The notes beneath the pieces are model-generated. The model was not told where the DNA came from and did no database searches. It worked only from the letters and a program-made list of their open reading frames with translations. From Anderseniella sp039978075 (GTDB taxonomy: Bacteria > Pseudomonadota > Alphaproteobacteria > Rhizobiales > Aestuariivirgaceae): 64,000 nucleotides of DNA. The DNA is taken from assembly GCA_039978075.1 (NCBI GenBank), contig JBDWCA010000002.1:620001-684000 (forward strand), in the 5' to 3' direction. Shown piece by piece: positions 1 to 9,298 of the stretch. The translations under genes and the position numbers were made by a program. The stretch's first letter is position 1; every line of letters begins with the position of its first letter.

Positions 1-1265
1 ATCGCGTGGTTGGCTGCGATATCGACCCGGTCAAGCGTGCCGCTGTTGGCAGCGGACAATCGCCAATTCACGAAGCAGGCCTGTCGGACTTGCTCGGCGA
101 GGGTGTCGAAAACCAGTTGATCAGCACCACTGGTGATCTGAAATCTGCAGTGATTGATACGGATGTCACATTCGTTTCCGTTGGTACGCCAACCAAGGAA
201 GGCGGCGGTTGCGATTACTCGGCTATTGTCAGTTGCGCACTTGCGATCGGTGAGGCGCTCGCCCTCAAGGACGAACACCACATCGTCGTCATGCGCTGTT
301 CGATCCCGCCCGGCACCACTCTCAAGGTGATGGTCCCGGCGATCGAGGCGGCATCCGGCAAGAAGATGGGCCGGGATTTCGGCGTCTGCTTCAATCCGGA
401 ATTCCTGCGCGAAGGCACCGCGATCGAAGACTTCCGTGCTCCGCCGAAAACCGTTATCGGCGCCAGCGACGACTACACCGCGCGAGTGGTGGCCAAGATT
501 TACGGGCCAGTGGACGAAAAACCCCTGCTGACCGCGATCGAAGCGGCTGAAATGGTCAAGTATGCTGACAATGTCTGGCATGCAACCAAGGTATGTTTCG
601 CCAACGAGATTGGCCGCATCTGCAAGCCACTCGACATCGACAGTCATGACGTGATGGACATCTTTGTCCAGGACCAGAAGCTCAACCTGTCGCCCTATTA
701 CCTGAAGCCCGGCTTTGCCTATGGCGGTTCCTGCCTGCCCAAGGAAGTTCGTGCAGTTGCCCATCTGGCCGGCGAACTCGATGTGGATGTTCCGCTGATC
801 GACAGCCTGGCCCGGTCCAACGAGACCCAGATTGCAGAAGCCATCGACATGGTCCGCGCCAGCGGCGCCAAGCGTGTCGGTTTTCTCGGACTGGCGTTCA
901 AGCGCGGCACCGACGACTTGCGCGAAAGCCCAATTCTGGAAGTCCTCAGCCAGCTGCTTGAAGACGGTTACGACATCTGTGCGCACGATGAAGCCATCAC
1001 GGCTGAAACCCGGATTGCAGATCAGTTCACCTACGTGGCCAACGTCTGTCCGCACCTCAAGCCCACAGTCGATGCACTGCCGGGCATGTTGAGCGCCGAC
1101 GTTGAGGACGTAATTGAAAACTCCGACGTGGTGGTGGTGACGCATGCGTCACAGCAATACCGCGAACTGCTTAGAGACGGCTCAGGCGATGTCAAAGTCA
1201 TCGACCTCGTGCGGCTCTTCAAGAACCTGCCGGAGCAGCCTGGTTATCAGGGCATCGGCTGGTAA
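1..1265 (+). CDS. algD: GDP-mannose 6-dehydrogenase-like nucleotide-sugar dehydrogenase, 5' partial
   Basis: The protein should oxidise GDP-mannose to GDP-mannuronate (NAD-dependent, cytosolic), the precursor of alginate-like uronic-acid polymers. The reading frame is open to the window edge and the N-terminal Rossmann GxGxxG is missing, so the true start is upstream; the GTG at position 6 is not it. The central part shows NPEFLREGTAIEDF, PPKTVIG, the catalytic-cysteine motif GGSCLPKEVRA (Cys codon at 732) and GTDDLRESP. The last three resemble AlgD more than UDP-glucose dehydrogenase, and the end GYQGIGW resembles the AlgD C-terminus. The gene precedes an RTX protein by 31 bp in the same direction. 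A UDP-sugar substrate cannot be excluded. Confidence 0.8.
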   Translation, partial: RVVGCDIDPVKRAAVGSGQSPIHEAGLSDLLGEGVENQLISTTGDLKSAVIDTDVTFVSVGTPTKEGGGCDYSAIVSCALAIGEALALKDEHHIVVMRCSIPPGTTLKVMVPAIEAASGKKMGRDFGVCFNPEFLREGTAIEDFRAPPKTVIGASDDYTARVVAKIYGPVDEKPLLTAIEAAEMVKYADNVWHATKVCFANEIGRICKPLDIDSHDVMDIFVQDQKLNLSPYYLKPGFAYGGSCLPKEVRAVAHLAGELDVDVPLIDSLARSNETQIAEAIDMVRASGAKRVGFLGLAFKRGTDDLRESPILEVLSQLLEDGYDICAHDEAITAETRIADQFTYVANVCPHLKPTVDALPGMLSADVEDVIENSDVVVVTHASQQYRELLRDGSGDVKVIDLVRLFKNLPEQPGYQGIGW

Positions 1266-1296
1266 ATCCCCCTAAATCCCAAAAAGGAACTAAACC

Positions 1297-3111
1297 ATGA
1301 GTGTAGATACGCAATGGAATATCTCGCCTGTCCTGGGGACAGGCAACGATGACGGTCTCCGAGGCACCGGTCGGTCAGAAGTGCTGGCCGGCTACGGTGG
1401 AGATGACCGGATTTTCGCGCTGAGCGGCGACGATGAAGTCTTCGGCGGCAGCGGCAACGACCTGATCTATGGTCAAGGCGGTGATGATGTCATCTACGGC
1501 AACGGAAAACCGGCCTATGTCGACATGTCACAGCTGGTCATCCAGCAGGCTACAGAAGCCAAGGTGACTTTCGTCGATGAAGGCGCGGGTTATCGTAACG
1601 CGCTTGGCGTTTACGAGATCGCGGCGGACGGCAGTATCGGCAATGTGCAGATACTGTTTCCGAATGCCTCCAAGGTCGGCAGTGGCGGTGATCTTGTGCC
1701 GAACCAGACAGAGACGACATTTGGTGTTGCCGACGGTACCCAGCTCGGTTTCTTTGTGGTCTCCAACGGCTACGGCAAGGGTACACTCAATCGCGACGCG
1801 TTGTCTGCCGAGACCGGGCGCTACGAGTTCCGCACCCAGGACGGTCAACCGGGGTCGGTTAACGACCAGGCGGTAGAGCTGTGGTGGGTTGGCGACAACC
1901 CCGGCGAGGAAGTCCACATCAGAAGCCAGTTCGGTTACAGTGTGTTTCATTCAGCCGCATCGTCTGCGGATGGTTTTGCGCCCAACCCCGATGAGTATTC
2001 TCACGTGGTTTCGCGTGCCAGCACGGTAACCGGTGAACTGCTGATCGGTTTTGAAGACATCTATGGCGGTGGTGACAACGACTATGACGACACCATCATC
2101 CGGGTCGAAATCGGTCAGGAAAACACTGTTGCCCTGCTTCCAACCAGTACCGGTACCGGCAACCTGCCGGATGATGATGTGCTTTATGGCGGCGATGGCG
2201 ATGACGAGATTCACGGCGTCAGCGGCGATGACATCATCCACGGCGGTTATGGCGACGACATGCTGTCGGGCAATTCCGGTGACGATGATCTCTCCGGTAA
2301 TGACGGCAATGATGAAATCAACGGCAACTCGGGCAATGACATTGCCTCCGGCGGTGCCGGCGACGATACCATCACCGGCGGGTCGGGCGATGACCGGTTG
2401 AACGGTGACGGCGGTGCCGACATCATCTCTGCCGGTTCCGGTGCAGACATTGTGAGCGGTGGTTCAGGCAATGACGATCTGTCTGGGAACTCCGGCGATG
2501 ACACCATTTCCGGCGGCAGCGGTGACGACACATTGTCTGGCAACAGCGGTAATGATCGTCTGGACGGCGAGTCTGGGTCCGACACCCTGAACGGTCACTC
2601 CGGTGATGACACGCTTTTCGGTGGCAGTGGCCAGGATCGTGTCGTCGGTGGTTCCGGCAATGATGTGGTCAATGGCGGTGAGCACAATGACCGTGTCTAC
2701 GGCGGTTCCGGCGATGACGCGGTTTATGGCGGGCTCGGCAACGACTACCTGTCAGCCGGGTCGGGTAACGACATCGTGTCCGGCGGGTCTGGTAACGACC
2801 GCATGATCGGTGGCCTCGGGGCGGACAGCTTCATCTGGGCCAGCGACGATATCCTCAATGAAAAAGGCGTAGCCTCGTTCGACAGGATTGCGGACTTCTC
2901 GGATCAGGACGTGCTGGATTTCAGCATGTTGGCGCTGGATACCACAATGAACCTGGACCAGCTCGTGTCATTTTCCGAGACCGATCGCGGAACCTCCGTT
3001 TCGGTCAATCTCAGCGGAAAGGACGGGGACTTCACCGATGTCGTCCTGCTGCAGGATGTGTTCGGCGTCAGTGCCCAGGCTTACCTGGAGTCCGACACCT
3101 TGTTCATCTGA
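1297..3111 (+). CDS. RTX calcium-binding protein with DUF4114 domain, probable type I secretion substrate
   Basis: This 604-aa acidic protein begins with a short block of GGxGxD nonapeptides (residues about 15-68). A DUF4114-type domain follows, ending in GFEDIYGGGDNDYDD (about 245-262). A long run of RTX repeats such as GGSGNDxxxG occupies about 291-505, and a C-terminal segment with FDRIADFSDQDVLDF is typical of secreted RTX proteins. There is no N-terminal signal peptide; the C-terminus ends in hydrophobic LFI, as type I secretion substrates do. The repeats should form a calcium-bound beta-roll outside the cell. AAGGAAC precedes the ATG. The algD-like neighbour suggests a role with exopolysaccharide or the cell surface. 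No enzymatic domain is visible, and it lacks the beta-helix of an AlgE epimerase. Confidence 0.85.
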   Translation: MSVDTQWNISPVLGTGNDDGLRGTGRSEVLAGYGGDDRIFALSGDDEVFGGSGNDLIYGQGGDDVIYGNGKPAYVDMSQLVIQQATEAKVTFVDEGAGYRNALGVYEIAADGSIGNVQILFPNASKVGSGGDLVPNQTETTFGVADGTQLGFFVVSNGYGKGTLNRDALSAETGRYEFRTQDGQPGSVNDQAVELWWVGDNPGEEVHIRSQFGYSVFHSAASSADGFAPNPDEYSHVVSRASTVTGELLIGFEDIYGGGDNDYDDTIIRVEIGQENTVALLPTSTGTGNLPDDDVLYGGDGDDEIHGVSGDDIIHGGYGDDMLSGNSGDDDLSGNDGNDEINGNSGNDIASGGAGDDTITGGSGDDRLNGDGGADIISAGSGADIVSGGSGNDDLSGNSGDDTISGGSGDDTLSGNSGNDRLDGESGSDTLNGHSGDDTLFGGSGQDRVVGGSGNDVVNGGEHNDRVYGGSGDDAVYGGLGNDYLSAGSGNDIVSGGSGNDRMIGGLGADSFIWASDDILNEKGVASFDRIADFSDQDVLDFSMLALDTTMNLDQLVSFSETDRGTSVSVNLSGKDGDFTDVVLLQDVFGVSAQAYLESDTLFI

Positions 3112-3119
3112 CAACAAAA

Positions 3120-3149
3120 TGTGGACGGAGACATGGTGCTCCGTCCACA
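3120..3149. terminator. Perfect 11-bp hairpin after the RTX gene
   Basis: TGTGGACGGAG (3120-3130) pairs perfectly with CTCCGTCCACA (3139-3149) across an 8-nt loop, 8 bp after the RTX stop codon. The plus strand has no T tract after it. On the minus strand it is followed by TTTTGTTG, so it may work better as a second stop for the tRNA-Ala transcript or as an mRNA 3'-end stabiliser. Confidence 0.5.
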
Positions 3150-3183
3150 CATGCATCCAATACCGACCACAGGCAGGCCTGAA

Positions 3184-3222
3184 CAAAAAAAGGACGCTGA
3201 GACCAAATCGCCTCAACGTCCT
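3184..3222 (-). terminator. Rho-independent terminator of tRNA-Ala
   Basis: On the minus strand AGGACGTTGAG and CTCAGCGTCCT form an 11-bp stem with one mismatch, followed directly by seven T residues (plus-strand A run 3185-3191). It starts 9 nt downstream of the tRNA CCA end. Confidence 0.8.
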
Positions 3223-3230
3223 TGACTGTC

Positions 3231-3306
<76 letters not shown>

Positions 3307-3433
3307 GAAATCTTTTATGGAATTTACCGATCCTGGCCGGTAAATCTGCCGGACAGCTTGGGGGCTGCCGAAACTGTCTGCGTGATACCCGCAACAGGCA
3401 GATGATGTCAATCTGCCAGTTCAGTGTTTTTGC

Positions 3434-3862
3434 TCAGGCGTCGTCACCGCCCTTTTTGGGGATCAGGTCTTCAACACCGGTCCCGCCTTCATCTTCTTCG
3501 TCCACCAGGAACTGATCGGAATTTTCGGATTCTTCGTCATCGTCGGTGTCGCCGAGATCGACGTCCTTGATGGCGGCTGTTTCATCATCCGCATCGTCAT
3601 CAGTGTCATCGTCTTCGAGATCTTCCAGGCTTACGACGGCTGGATTTTCCTCCAGCTCGCCTTCATCCTTCTTCTCTTCTTCCTCAGCCGGCTTTTCGGC
3701 GGGCTTGGCCCGGGTCGGCAGATCCGCCTTTGACGGCAGCAACTGTTCTGCCACAAATGCCTGTTCGCACTTGGGGCAGGTGATGGGATCCTTGTTCAGA
3801 TCGTAAAAACGCGCTGCACAGCTGGGGCAAGTGCGTTTGGTTCCAAGTTCGTCGCTGACCAC
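3434..3862 (-). CDS. FYDLN-acid domain protein (TIGR02300 family)
   Basis: This is a small protein of unknown function typical of Alphaproteobacteria. It has an N-terminal zinc-ribbon-like part, ELGTKRTCPSCAARFYDLNK followed by CPKC, and a long, very acidic tail rich in Asp and Glu. The frame opens further, to a TTG at 3898 with no Shine-Dalgarno. The GTG at 3862 has AAGGA ten bases upstream and gives an N-terminus (VVSDELGTKR) like that of the family, so I chose it. It lies between tRNA-Ala and divergent aroA, its usual place in rhizobial genomes. The four cysteines suggest zinc binding. Confidence 0.85.
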   Translation of the reverse strand: MVSDELGTKRTCPSCAARFYDLNKDPITCPKCEQAFVAEQLLPSKADLPTRAKPAEKPAEEEEKKDEGELEENPAVVSLEDLEDDDTDDDADDETAAIKDVDLGDTDDDEESENSDQFLVDEEDEGGTGVEDLIPKKGGDDA

Positions 3863-4061
3863 GGTTACAACGTCCTTATCTTTGTAAATGGATTTCAATT
3901 ATGAAGAATGATTTCGCATCCCATGCCACGGGCACGCGCGCGTGTCAAAAGCCAATTTGCTGACCTGTGATTATGGCATGTCGCAGCAGGGTATGATAAT
4001 GCCGCAATACACATCGCCAACAAGGCCTCCCAGCGCCTGTCAATTCCAGGGTCAAATCCAG

Positions 4062-5408
4062 TTGAGTTCCGAGACGCCGCATCCACTTCGCTCTGCAAAA
4101 TCACCCAGCCTGAAAGGCCGGGTCAAGGTGCCGGGAGACAAGTCAATCTCACATCGCGCCCTGATGTTCGGTGCCATGGCACTCGGTGAAACGGTCATCA
4201 CCGGCCTGCTGGAAGGCGAAGATGTCATCAACACGGCAAAAGCCATGGCGGCACTTGGTGTCAGGCTGGAGCGCTGGAACGATGATGACAGCTGGCATGT
4301 CCACGGCGTCGGGCTCGGCGGTTTCCAGTCACCGGCGCAAACCATCGACTTCGGTAACTCCGGTACCGGGGCACGGCTCGCGATGGGACTGCTGGCAACC
4401 AGCCCGATATCAGCCCGCATGTCGGGAGATGCATCCCTGCGTTCGCGCCCCATGGGCCGCATCGTGACGCCGCTTGAAGGCTTTGGTACCCGGTTCGACA
4501 CCTCCGAGGGCGGTCGCATGCCGCTGACCCTGCATGGTGCGCACCACCCGGTACCCATCGAATACCGGCTGCCGGTCGCGTCTGCCCAGGTCAAATCAGC
4601 CGTCCTGCTGGCAGGTCTGAACGCACCGGGGGCAACAACCGTGATCGAGCCGGAACCCACCCGCGACCATACAGAACGCATGTTGGAAGGTTTTGGCGCC
4701 GACATTGAAATCGGCCAGGCGGACGATGGCGCCCGCACCATCACTGTCACAGGACACACCGAATTGCAGGCCCAGGCGGTCGAGGTGCCAGGCGATCCGT
4801 CATCAGCGGCCTTCGCGCTTGTCGCGGCGATTATCAGTGATGACAGCGAGGTCACGGTGGAAAACATGCTGCTCAACGAGACCCGAACCGGCCTGATCAT
4901 CACATTGCAGGAAATGGGTGCTGACATATCAATCGCCAACGAAAGAGTGTCCGGTGGCGAGCCGGTGGGAGATGTCACGGCCCGCACCAGCAGACTGTCC
5001 GGCATTGTGGTACCGGCGTCCCGTGCCCCGTCCATGATCGACGAATATCCGGTACTGGCGGTCGCAGCCGCCTTTGCGGACGGTACGACAAGAATGCAGG
5101 GCCTGCACGAATTGCGGGTCAAGGAAAGCGATCGTCTGGCCGCGGTAGCTGCAGGGTTGGAAGCCAATGGTGTGACCCATGAGACTGGCGACGACTGGCT
5201 GGAAGTGACCGGCGGCGGCAATAGTACCGGCGGTGGAACCGTAACCACGCACCTTGACCATCGCATTGCAATGGCGTTTCTGGTGATGGGGCTGGCGTCT
5301 GATGAGCCGGTCACAGTTGATGATGGAAATGTCATGGCCACAAGTTTCCCCGGCTTCAGGGAGTTTATGGAGGGTCTGGGTGCGCGTTTTGAGGATGCAA
5401 CTGCATGA
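4062..5408 (+). CDS. aroA: 3-phosphoshikimate 1-carboxyvinyltransferase (EPSP synthase)
   Basis: The enzyme transfers the enolpyruvyl group of PEP to shikimate-3-phosphate, the sixth step of the shikimate pathway. Visible hallmarks are KVPGDKSISHRALMFG, GNSGTGARLAMGLL, the SLRSRPMGR phosphate-binding stretch, and LRVKESDRL near the C-terminus. The frame is open back to a GTG at 3942 and has ATGs at 3993 and 3999 (the latter with AGGG seven bases upstream). The TTG at 4062 gives 448 aa and an N-terminus (SSETPHPLRS...) matching the usual family start, with AGGG ten bases before it. The start is therefore uncertain. The gene overlaps cmk by ATGA. Confidence 0.95.
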   Translation: MSSETPHPLRSAKSPSLKGRVKVPGDKSISHRALMFGAMALGETVITGLLEGEDVINTAKAMAALGVRLERWNDDDSWHVHGVGLGGFQSPAQTIDFGNSGTGARLAMGLLATSPISARMSGDASLRSRPMGRIVTPLEGFGTRFDTSEGGRMPLTLHGAHHPVPIEYRLPVASAQVKSAVLLAGLNAPGATTVIEPEPTRDHTERMLEGFGADIEIGQADDGARTITVTGHTELQAQAVEVPGDPSSAAFALVAAIISDDSEVTVENMLLNETRTGLIITLQEMGADISIANERVSGGEPVGDVTARTSRLSGIVVPASRAPSMIDEYPVLAVAAAFADGTTRMQGLHELRVKESDRLAAVAAGLEANGVTHETGDDWLEVTGGGNSTGGGTVTTHLDHRIAMAFLVMGLASDEPVTVDDGNVMATSFPGFREFMEGLGARFEDATA

Positions 5409-6064
5409 CCGTCCGTCCGCACCTGATTATTGCCGTTGACGGTCCGGCGGCATCCGGCAAGGGCACATTGGCTCGCCGGCTGGCAGCCTATTACGGGCTG
5501 TCCTATCTCGATACGGGATCACTGTACCGGGCAACCGGGCTCGCAGTCGAAGCCACTGGCGCCAGACCAGATGACCAGCGCGCTGCGCTGAAGGCCGTGC
5601 AAACACTGGATCCTTCCGTCTACACTGAAGATCAGCTTCGCTCGCCGGGGGCCGGTGAGGCCGCTTCTCAGGTTGCCGCTATTCCGCAAGTGCGCTCGGT
5701 ATTGCTGGAGTTTCAGCGCAATTTTGCCGCAACACCACCGGGAGCTGTGCTTGATGGACGCGATATCGGCACGGTTGTGTGTCCTGATGCTGATGCCAAG
5801 CTGTTTGTTACTGCACAGCCTGAAACCCGTGCGCAGCGCCGTCATCTTGAACATGCAGGCCGCGGTGACGAACTGAGTTATGAAAATGTGCTGGCTGACA
5901 TCCGCCGTCGCGACGAGCGTGACAGTGGTCGTGCTGTCGCACCTTTGAAGCCGGCGGAAGACGCCATCTTGCTTGATACGACAGAATTGGGTATAGAAGC
6001 CGCGTTCCAGGCCGCTTTGGACCTAGTCGAAAGCGTATTGAATGAGCGGGGGCAATCTGCCTGA
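5405..6064 (+). CDS. cmk: Cytidylate kinase
   Basis: This 219-aa cytosolic kinase phosphorylates CMP and dCMP with ATP. It starts with IIAVDGPAASGKGTLARRLA, a P-loop at residues 8-20, and continues with LDTGSLYRATGL and the DGRDIGTVVCPDA motif of the CMP-binding region. RRHLE and a C-terminal LDTT strand complete the fold. The start codon overlaps the aroA stop (ATGA), so the two are translationally coupled. The aroA-cmk-rpsA order is conserved in Alphaproteobacteria. Confidence 0.97.
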   Translation: MTVRPHLIIAVDGPAASGKGTLARRLAAYYGLSYLDTGSLYRATGLAVEATGARPDDQRAALKAVQTLDPSVYTEDQLRSPGAGEAASQVAAIPQVRSVLLEFQRNFAATPPGAVLDGRDIGTVVCPDADAKLFVTAQPETRAQRRHLEHAGRGDELSYENVLADIRRRDERDSGRAVAPLKPAEDAILLDTTELGIEAAFQAALDLVESVLNERGQSA

Positions 6065-6305
6065 AGGCGGATGGCCCCTATATTTGTTCCTGGATGCCGA
6101 TCAATATTATCTGCTCTCGCTTGAAGTTCTGGAACACAGCGACGGTAGTGCCCGGCATTCGACATGAACAAGAACCAGTGTTTGGCGCCCGTGCTGCCCA
6201 ACCCATATCTGACCATTACCGGCCGGATAATCAGCGCAAATCGGGACGTCCTGCGGTTATTTCCGTGGGCCAGGCATATTTGTAGATCGAAAGAAGGCTT
6301 TATTG

Positions 6306-8027
6306 ATGGCTGAAACCAGCTCTCTTAACCCCACCCGCGATGATTTCGCGGCTATGCTCGATGCGAGCTTCAACGAAGAAACCAATGCAGAAGGCACCGT
6401 TGTCAAAGGCAAGATCATTGCCATTGAAAACGATCTGGCCATTATCGATGTCGGTCTGAAGACCGAGGGTCGTGTGCCGCTGCGCGAATTCCGCACACCT
6501 GGTCAGGATCAGGATCTGACGGTCGGCGATGAAGTCGAGGTCTTCCTCGACCGGATTGAAAACGCCATGGGCGAAGCCGTGCTGTCTCGTGACAAGGCAC
6601 GGCGCGAAGAGGCCTGGGTGCGTCTTGAAAAATCATTCGAAGACAATGAGCGCGTCGACGGCGTCATCTTCGGACGTGTCAAAGGTGGCTTTACAGTGGA
6701 CCTTGGCGGTGCCGTGGCGTTCCTGCCCGGGTCCCAGGTGGACATCCGCCCGGTCCGCGACGTGACCCCGCTGATGAACATGACCCAGCCGTTCCAGGTG
6801 CTTAAGATGGACAAGCGCCGGGGCAACATTGTTGTTTCGCGCCGGGCTATCATGGAAGAAACCCGCGCCGAGCAGCGTTCCGAACTGGTTCAGAACCTGG
6901 CCGAGGGCCAGCAGGTCGAAGGCGTGGTCAAGAACATCACCGATTATGGTGCGTTCGTTGATCTGGGCGGTATCGACGGTCTTCTGCATGTCACCGACAT
7001 TTCCTGGAAGCGCGTCAATCATCCAACCGACGTTCTCGCCGTTGGCCAGACCGTGAAGGTGCAGATCGTCAAGATCAATCCTGAAACCCAGCGCATCAGC
7101 CTTGGCATGAAGCAGCTTGAAAGCGATCCATGGGAAGGTGTTGAAGCCAAGTACCCTGTTGGCATGCGCGTTCAGGGCCGTGTCACCAATATCACCGATT
7201 ATGGTGCATTCGTGGAACTTGAAGAAGGCATTGAAGGCCTTGTCCACGTTTCGGAAATGAGCTGGACCAAGAAGAACGTGCATCCCGGCAAGATCGTTTC
7301 CACATCGGAACAGATCGAAGTTGAAGTGCTCGAAGTTGATCCGGCCAAGCGCCGTGTCTCACTTGGCCTGAAACAGACCACCGACAACCCATGGGCGTCG
7401 TTCTCTGAGCGTTATCCTCAGAACACCCACGTCGAAGGCGAAATCAAGAACATCACCGAATTCGGTCTGTTCATTGGTCTTGAAGGCGATGTTGACGGCA
7501 TGGTTCACCTGTCCGATCTGGACTGGAACCGGTCCGGTGAAGACGCCATCCAGGATTACACCAAGGGCGACATGGTCAAGGCCATCGTGCTCGACGTGGA
7601 TCAGGAAAAAGAACGCATCTCGCTGGGCATCAAGCAGCTTGGCGGCGATCCGATGGAAGGCGCAGCCTCCGGTGGCATGCGCAAGGGTGCAGCTGTAACC
7701 TGCGAAATCACCGAAGTGCAGGAAAACGGCATTGAGGTAAAGATCGCCGATACGGACATGACGGCATTCATTCGCCGCTCTGATCTGGCTCGTGACCGGT
7801 CGGAACAGCGTCCTGAGCGCTTTGCTGTCGGTGAAAAGGTCGATGCCCGCATCACCCAGTTCGACAAGTCTGCCCGCAAGGTTGGATTGTCGATCAAGGC
7901 TCTGGAAATCGCCGAAGAAAAAGCTGCCGTTGAGCAGTACGGGTCTTCGGATTCCGGTGCGTCGCTCGGCGACATTCTGGGCGCAGCCCTCAACAAGGCA
8001 GGCACGGACGAAAAGTCGGAAGACTGA
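6306..8027 (+). CDS. rpsA: 30S ribosomal protein S1
   Basis: S1 recruits mRNA to the small ribosomal subunit. The 573-aa protein carries six S1/OB-fold repeats, roughly at residues 32-98, 116-183, 204-272, 289-359, 376-446 and 460-530. The central ones show the typical KNITDYGAFVDLGGIDGLLH and ITDYGAFVELEEGIEGLVH. An in-frame TTG directly precedes the ATG; GAAGG lies at usual distance from the ATG. The 241-bp gap after cmk has no convincing ORF and presumably contains its own promoter. A strong terminator follows. Confidence 0.97.
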   Translation: MAETSSLNPTRDDFAAMLDASFNEETNAEGTVVKGKIIAIENDLAIIDVGLKTEGRVPLREFRTPGQDQDLTVGDEVEVFLDRIENAMGEAVLSRDKARREEAWVRLEKSFEDNERVDGVIFGRVKGGFTVDLGGAVAFLPGSQVDIRPVRDVTPLMNMTQPFQVLKMDKRRGNIVVSRRAIMEETRAEQRSELVQNLAEGQQVEGVVKNITDYGAFVDLGGIDGLLHVTDISWKRVNHPTDVLAVGQTVKVQIVKINPETQRISLGMKQLESDPWEGVEAKYPVGMRVQGRVTNITDYGAFVELEEGIEGLVHVSEMSWTKKNVHPGKIVSTSEQIEVEVLEVDPAKRRVSLGLKQTTDNPWASFSERYPQNTHVEGEIKNITEFGLFIGLEGDVDGMVHLSDLDWNRSGEDAIQDYTKGDMVKAIVLDVDQEKERISLGIKQLGGDPMEGAASGGMRKGAAVTCEITEVQENGIEVKIADTDMTAFIRRSDLARDRSEQRPERFAVGEKVDARITQFDKSARKVGLSIKALEIAEEKAAVEQYGSSDSGASLGDILGAALNKAGTDEKSED

Positions 8028-8058
8028 TCCTTGCCCGTTTAGCCTGAGTAACACTGTC

Positions 8059-8096
8059 AGCCGGTCAGCAATTCATTTGCTGACCGGCTTTTTCTT
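8059..8096 (+). terminator. Rho-independent terminator of rpsA
   Basis: AGCCGGTCAGCAA (8059-8071) pairs perfectly over 13 bp with TTGCTGACCGGCT (8077-8089), with loop ttcat, followed by TTTTTCTT. It lies 31 bp after the rpsA stop codon. Confidence 0.93.
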
Positions 8097-8120
8097 GCAT
8101 CAGGGAACTTGTCTTCCAGT

Positions 8121-8205
8121 CTGCAGGCTGCAGATTGAAGGATGATCTTGCTCCAGCCGGTCATCTTTCTCCAACCTGCAAGGCGCAGATTGAAGGATGA
8201 TCTTG
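8121..8205. repeat. Two 30-bp direct repeats, partly palindromic, between rpsA and sppA
   Basis: The units at 8121-8150 and 8176-8205 match at 27 of 30 positions, and their last 21 bases are identical, with a period of 55 bp. Sequence before each unit is also similar (cttccag / ctccaac). The first unit is an imperfect palindrome: CTTCCAGTCTGCAG against CTGCAGATTGAAG. It ends 57 bp before the sppA start. It could be a repeat-element duplication or a tandem regulator site. Confidence 0.7.
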
Positions 8206-8262
8206 ATTTCACTACATTGTTCTTTAATACCAGTCAGCTCAGACCAACCGGAAGCACATCCC

Positions 8263-9222
8263 ATGTCCCTTGATGCAGATAATATGATCGTCCGCCGCAA
8301 AATGCGCCGTCGTGTATCGTTTTGGCGCGCCATATGTGTTGCGCTCGGGGTCGTGACACTGGTGGCGCTGGCGTACGGCAGCAACGGCTCCGGTTTCAAT
8401 CTGGGCAAACGCGCAGACCATGTCGCGCGTATCCGGGTGGAAGGCATGATCACCGGTGATACCAGGACACTGGATATGTTGCGCAAAATCGAAAAGGCAA
8501 AGCAGGTCAAGGCGCTGTTGATTCACATTGACAGCCCCGGCGGCACCACGGCGGGTTCCGAAGCTATCTATGAGCGCCTGCGTGCCATCGCTAAAGACAG
8601 GCCTGTCGTGGCGGTGATGAATACGGTTGCCGCATCGGGTGGATACATTACGGCGATCGCCGCAGACCACATCGTGGCTCGCGGCAATACCATCACCGGA
8701 TCGGTCGGTGTTATTTTTCAATGGGCGCAGGTTGAGCAGTTGCTGAACAATATCGGCATCGCCATGCAGGAGCGCAAATCGGGAGCACAGAAGGCGGAAC
8801 CGAACATGTTCTCCGAACCTTCCGTTGAAACACTTGCTGTCACCGATGAAATGATCCGCGACAGCTTTGTGTGGTTCACTGACCTTGTGCAGGAGCGCCG
8901 CAAGTTGTCCGCGCCGCAGATGACCCTGATTTCAGACGGCCGGGTATTTACCGGCCGGCAGGCGCTGACAGCCAAGCTCGTCGACAAGCTGGGCGGCGAG
9001 GATGAGGCGATTGACTGGCTGTCTGCCGAGCACAAGATATCCAAGGACATGAAAGTCGTCGAATGGGAACCGGAACCGGCTAAAGCAACTGACGGCCTGG
9101 GTCTGTTTGGCTTGAGCACGGTCGCCCGTTGGCTGGGGTTTTCCGCGGCAGTGGATGCCCTCGAGGCCCGCACGGTAAAGCTTGACGGGCTGTTGGTGCT
9201 TTGGCACCCTAATTTGCGATAA
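8263..9222 (+). CDS. sppA: Signal peptide peptidase SppA, short S49 family form
   Basis: This 319-aa inner-membrane serine peptidase degrades cleaved signal peptides. One N-terminal membrane segment (FWRAICVALGVVTLVALAYG, about residues 19-38) anchors it. The peptidase core shows HIDSPGGTTAGSEAIYERL, VAASGGYITAIAADHIVA with the nucleophilic serine, and GSVGVIFQ. A lysine in the ERKSGAQKAEPNMFSEPS stretch is in the place of the catalytic Lys. The frame opens 22 codons earlier at 8197, but the ATG at 8263 has GGAAG upstream and gives the normal N-terminus. Confidence 0.93.
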   Translation: MSLDADNMIVRRKMRRRVSFWRAICVALGVVTLVALAYGSNGSGFNLGKRADHVARIRVEGMITGDTRTLDMLRKIEKAKQVKALLIHIDSPGGTTAGSEAIYERLRAIAKDRPVVAVMNTVAASGGYITAIAADHIVARGNTITGSVGVIFQWAQVEQLLNNIGIAMQERKSGAQKAEPNMFSEPSVETLAVTDEMIRDSFVWFTDLVQERRKLSAPQMTLISDGRVFTGRQALTAKLVDKLGGEDEAIDWLSAEHKISKDMKVVEWEPEPAKATDGLGLFGLSTVARWLGFSAAVDALEARTVKLDGLLVLWHPNLR

Positions 9223-9298
9223 TTGCTGGTTTGAGGCGCGATATTGTGCCAAAAACAAACACACAGTTAGTTTTAACCCTGAGGGGGGTCCATCTGCC

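Noticed and set aside
2170..2810. Short-period repetitive DNA that could look like a satellite or CRISPR array
   Set aside because: It is the coding sequence of RTX nonapeptides; the repeat is at protein level and no constant repeat with unique spacers exists.
4052..5422. Long open frame (456 aa) antisense to aroA
   Set aside because: It is a shadow of GC-rich aroA codons; its translation is low-complexity (Ser/Pro/Arg) with no recognisable motif.
6094..6285. 63-aa frame between cmk and rpsA
   Set aside because: No ribosome site, no recognisable motif, and it occupies the likely rpsA promoter.
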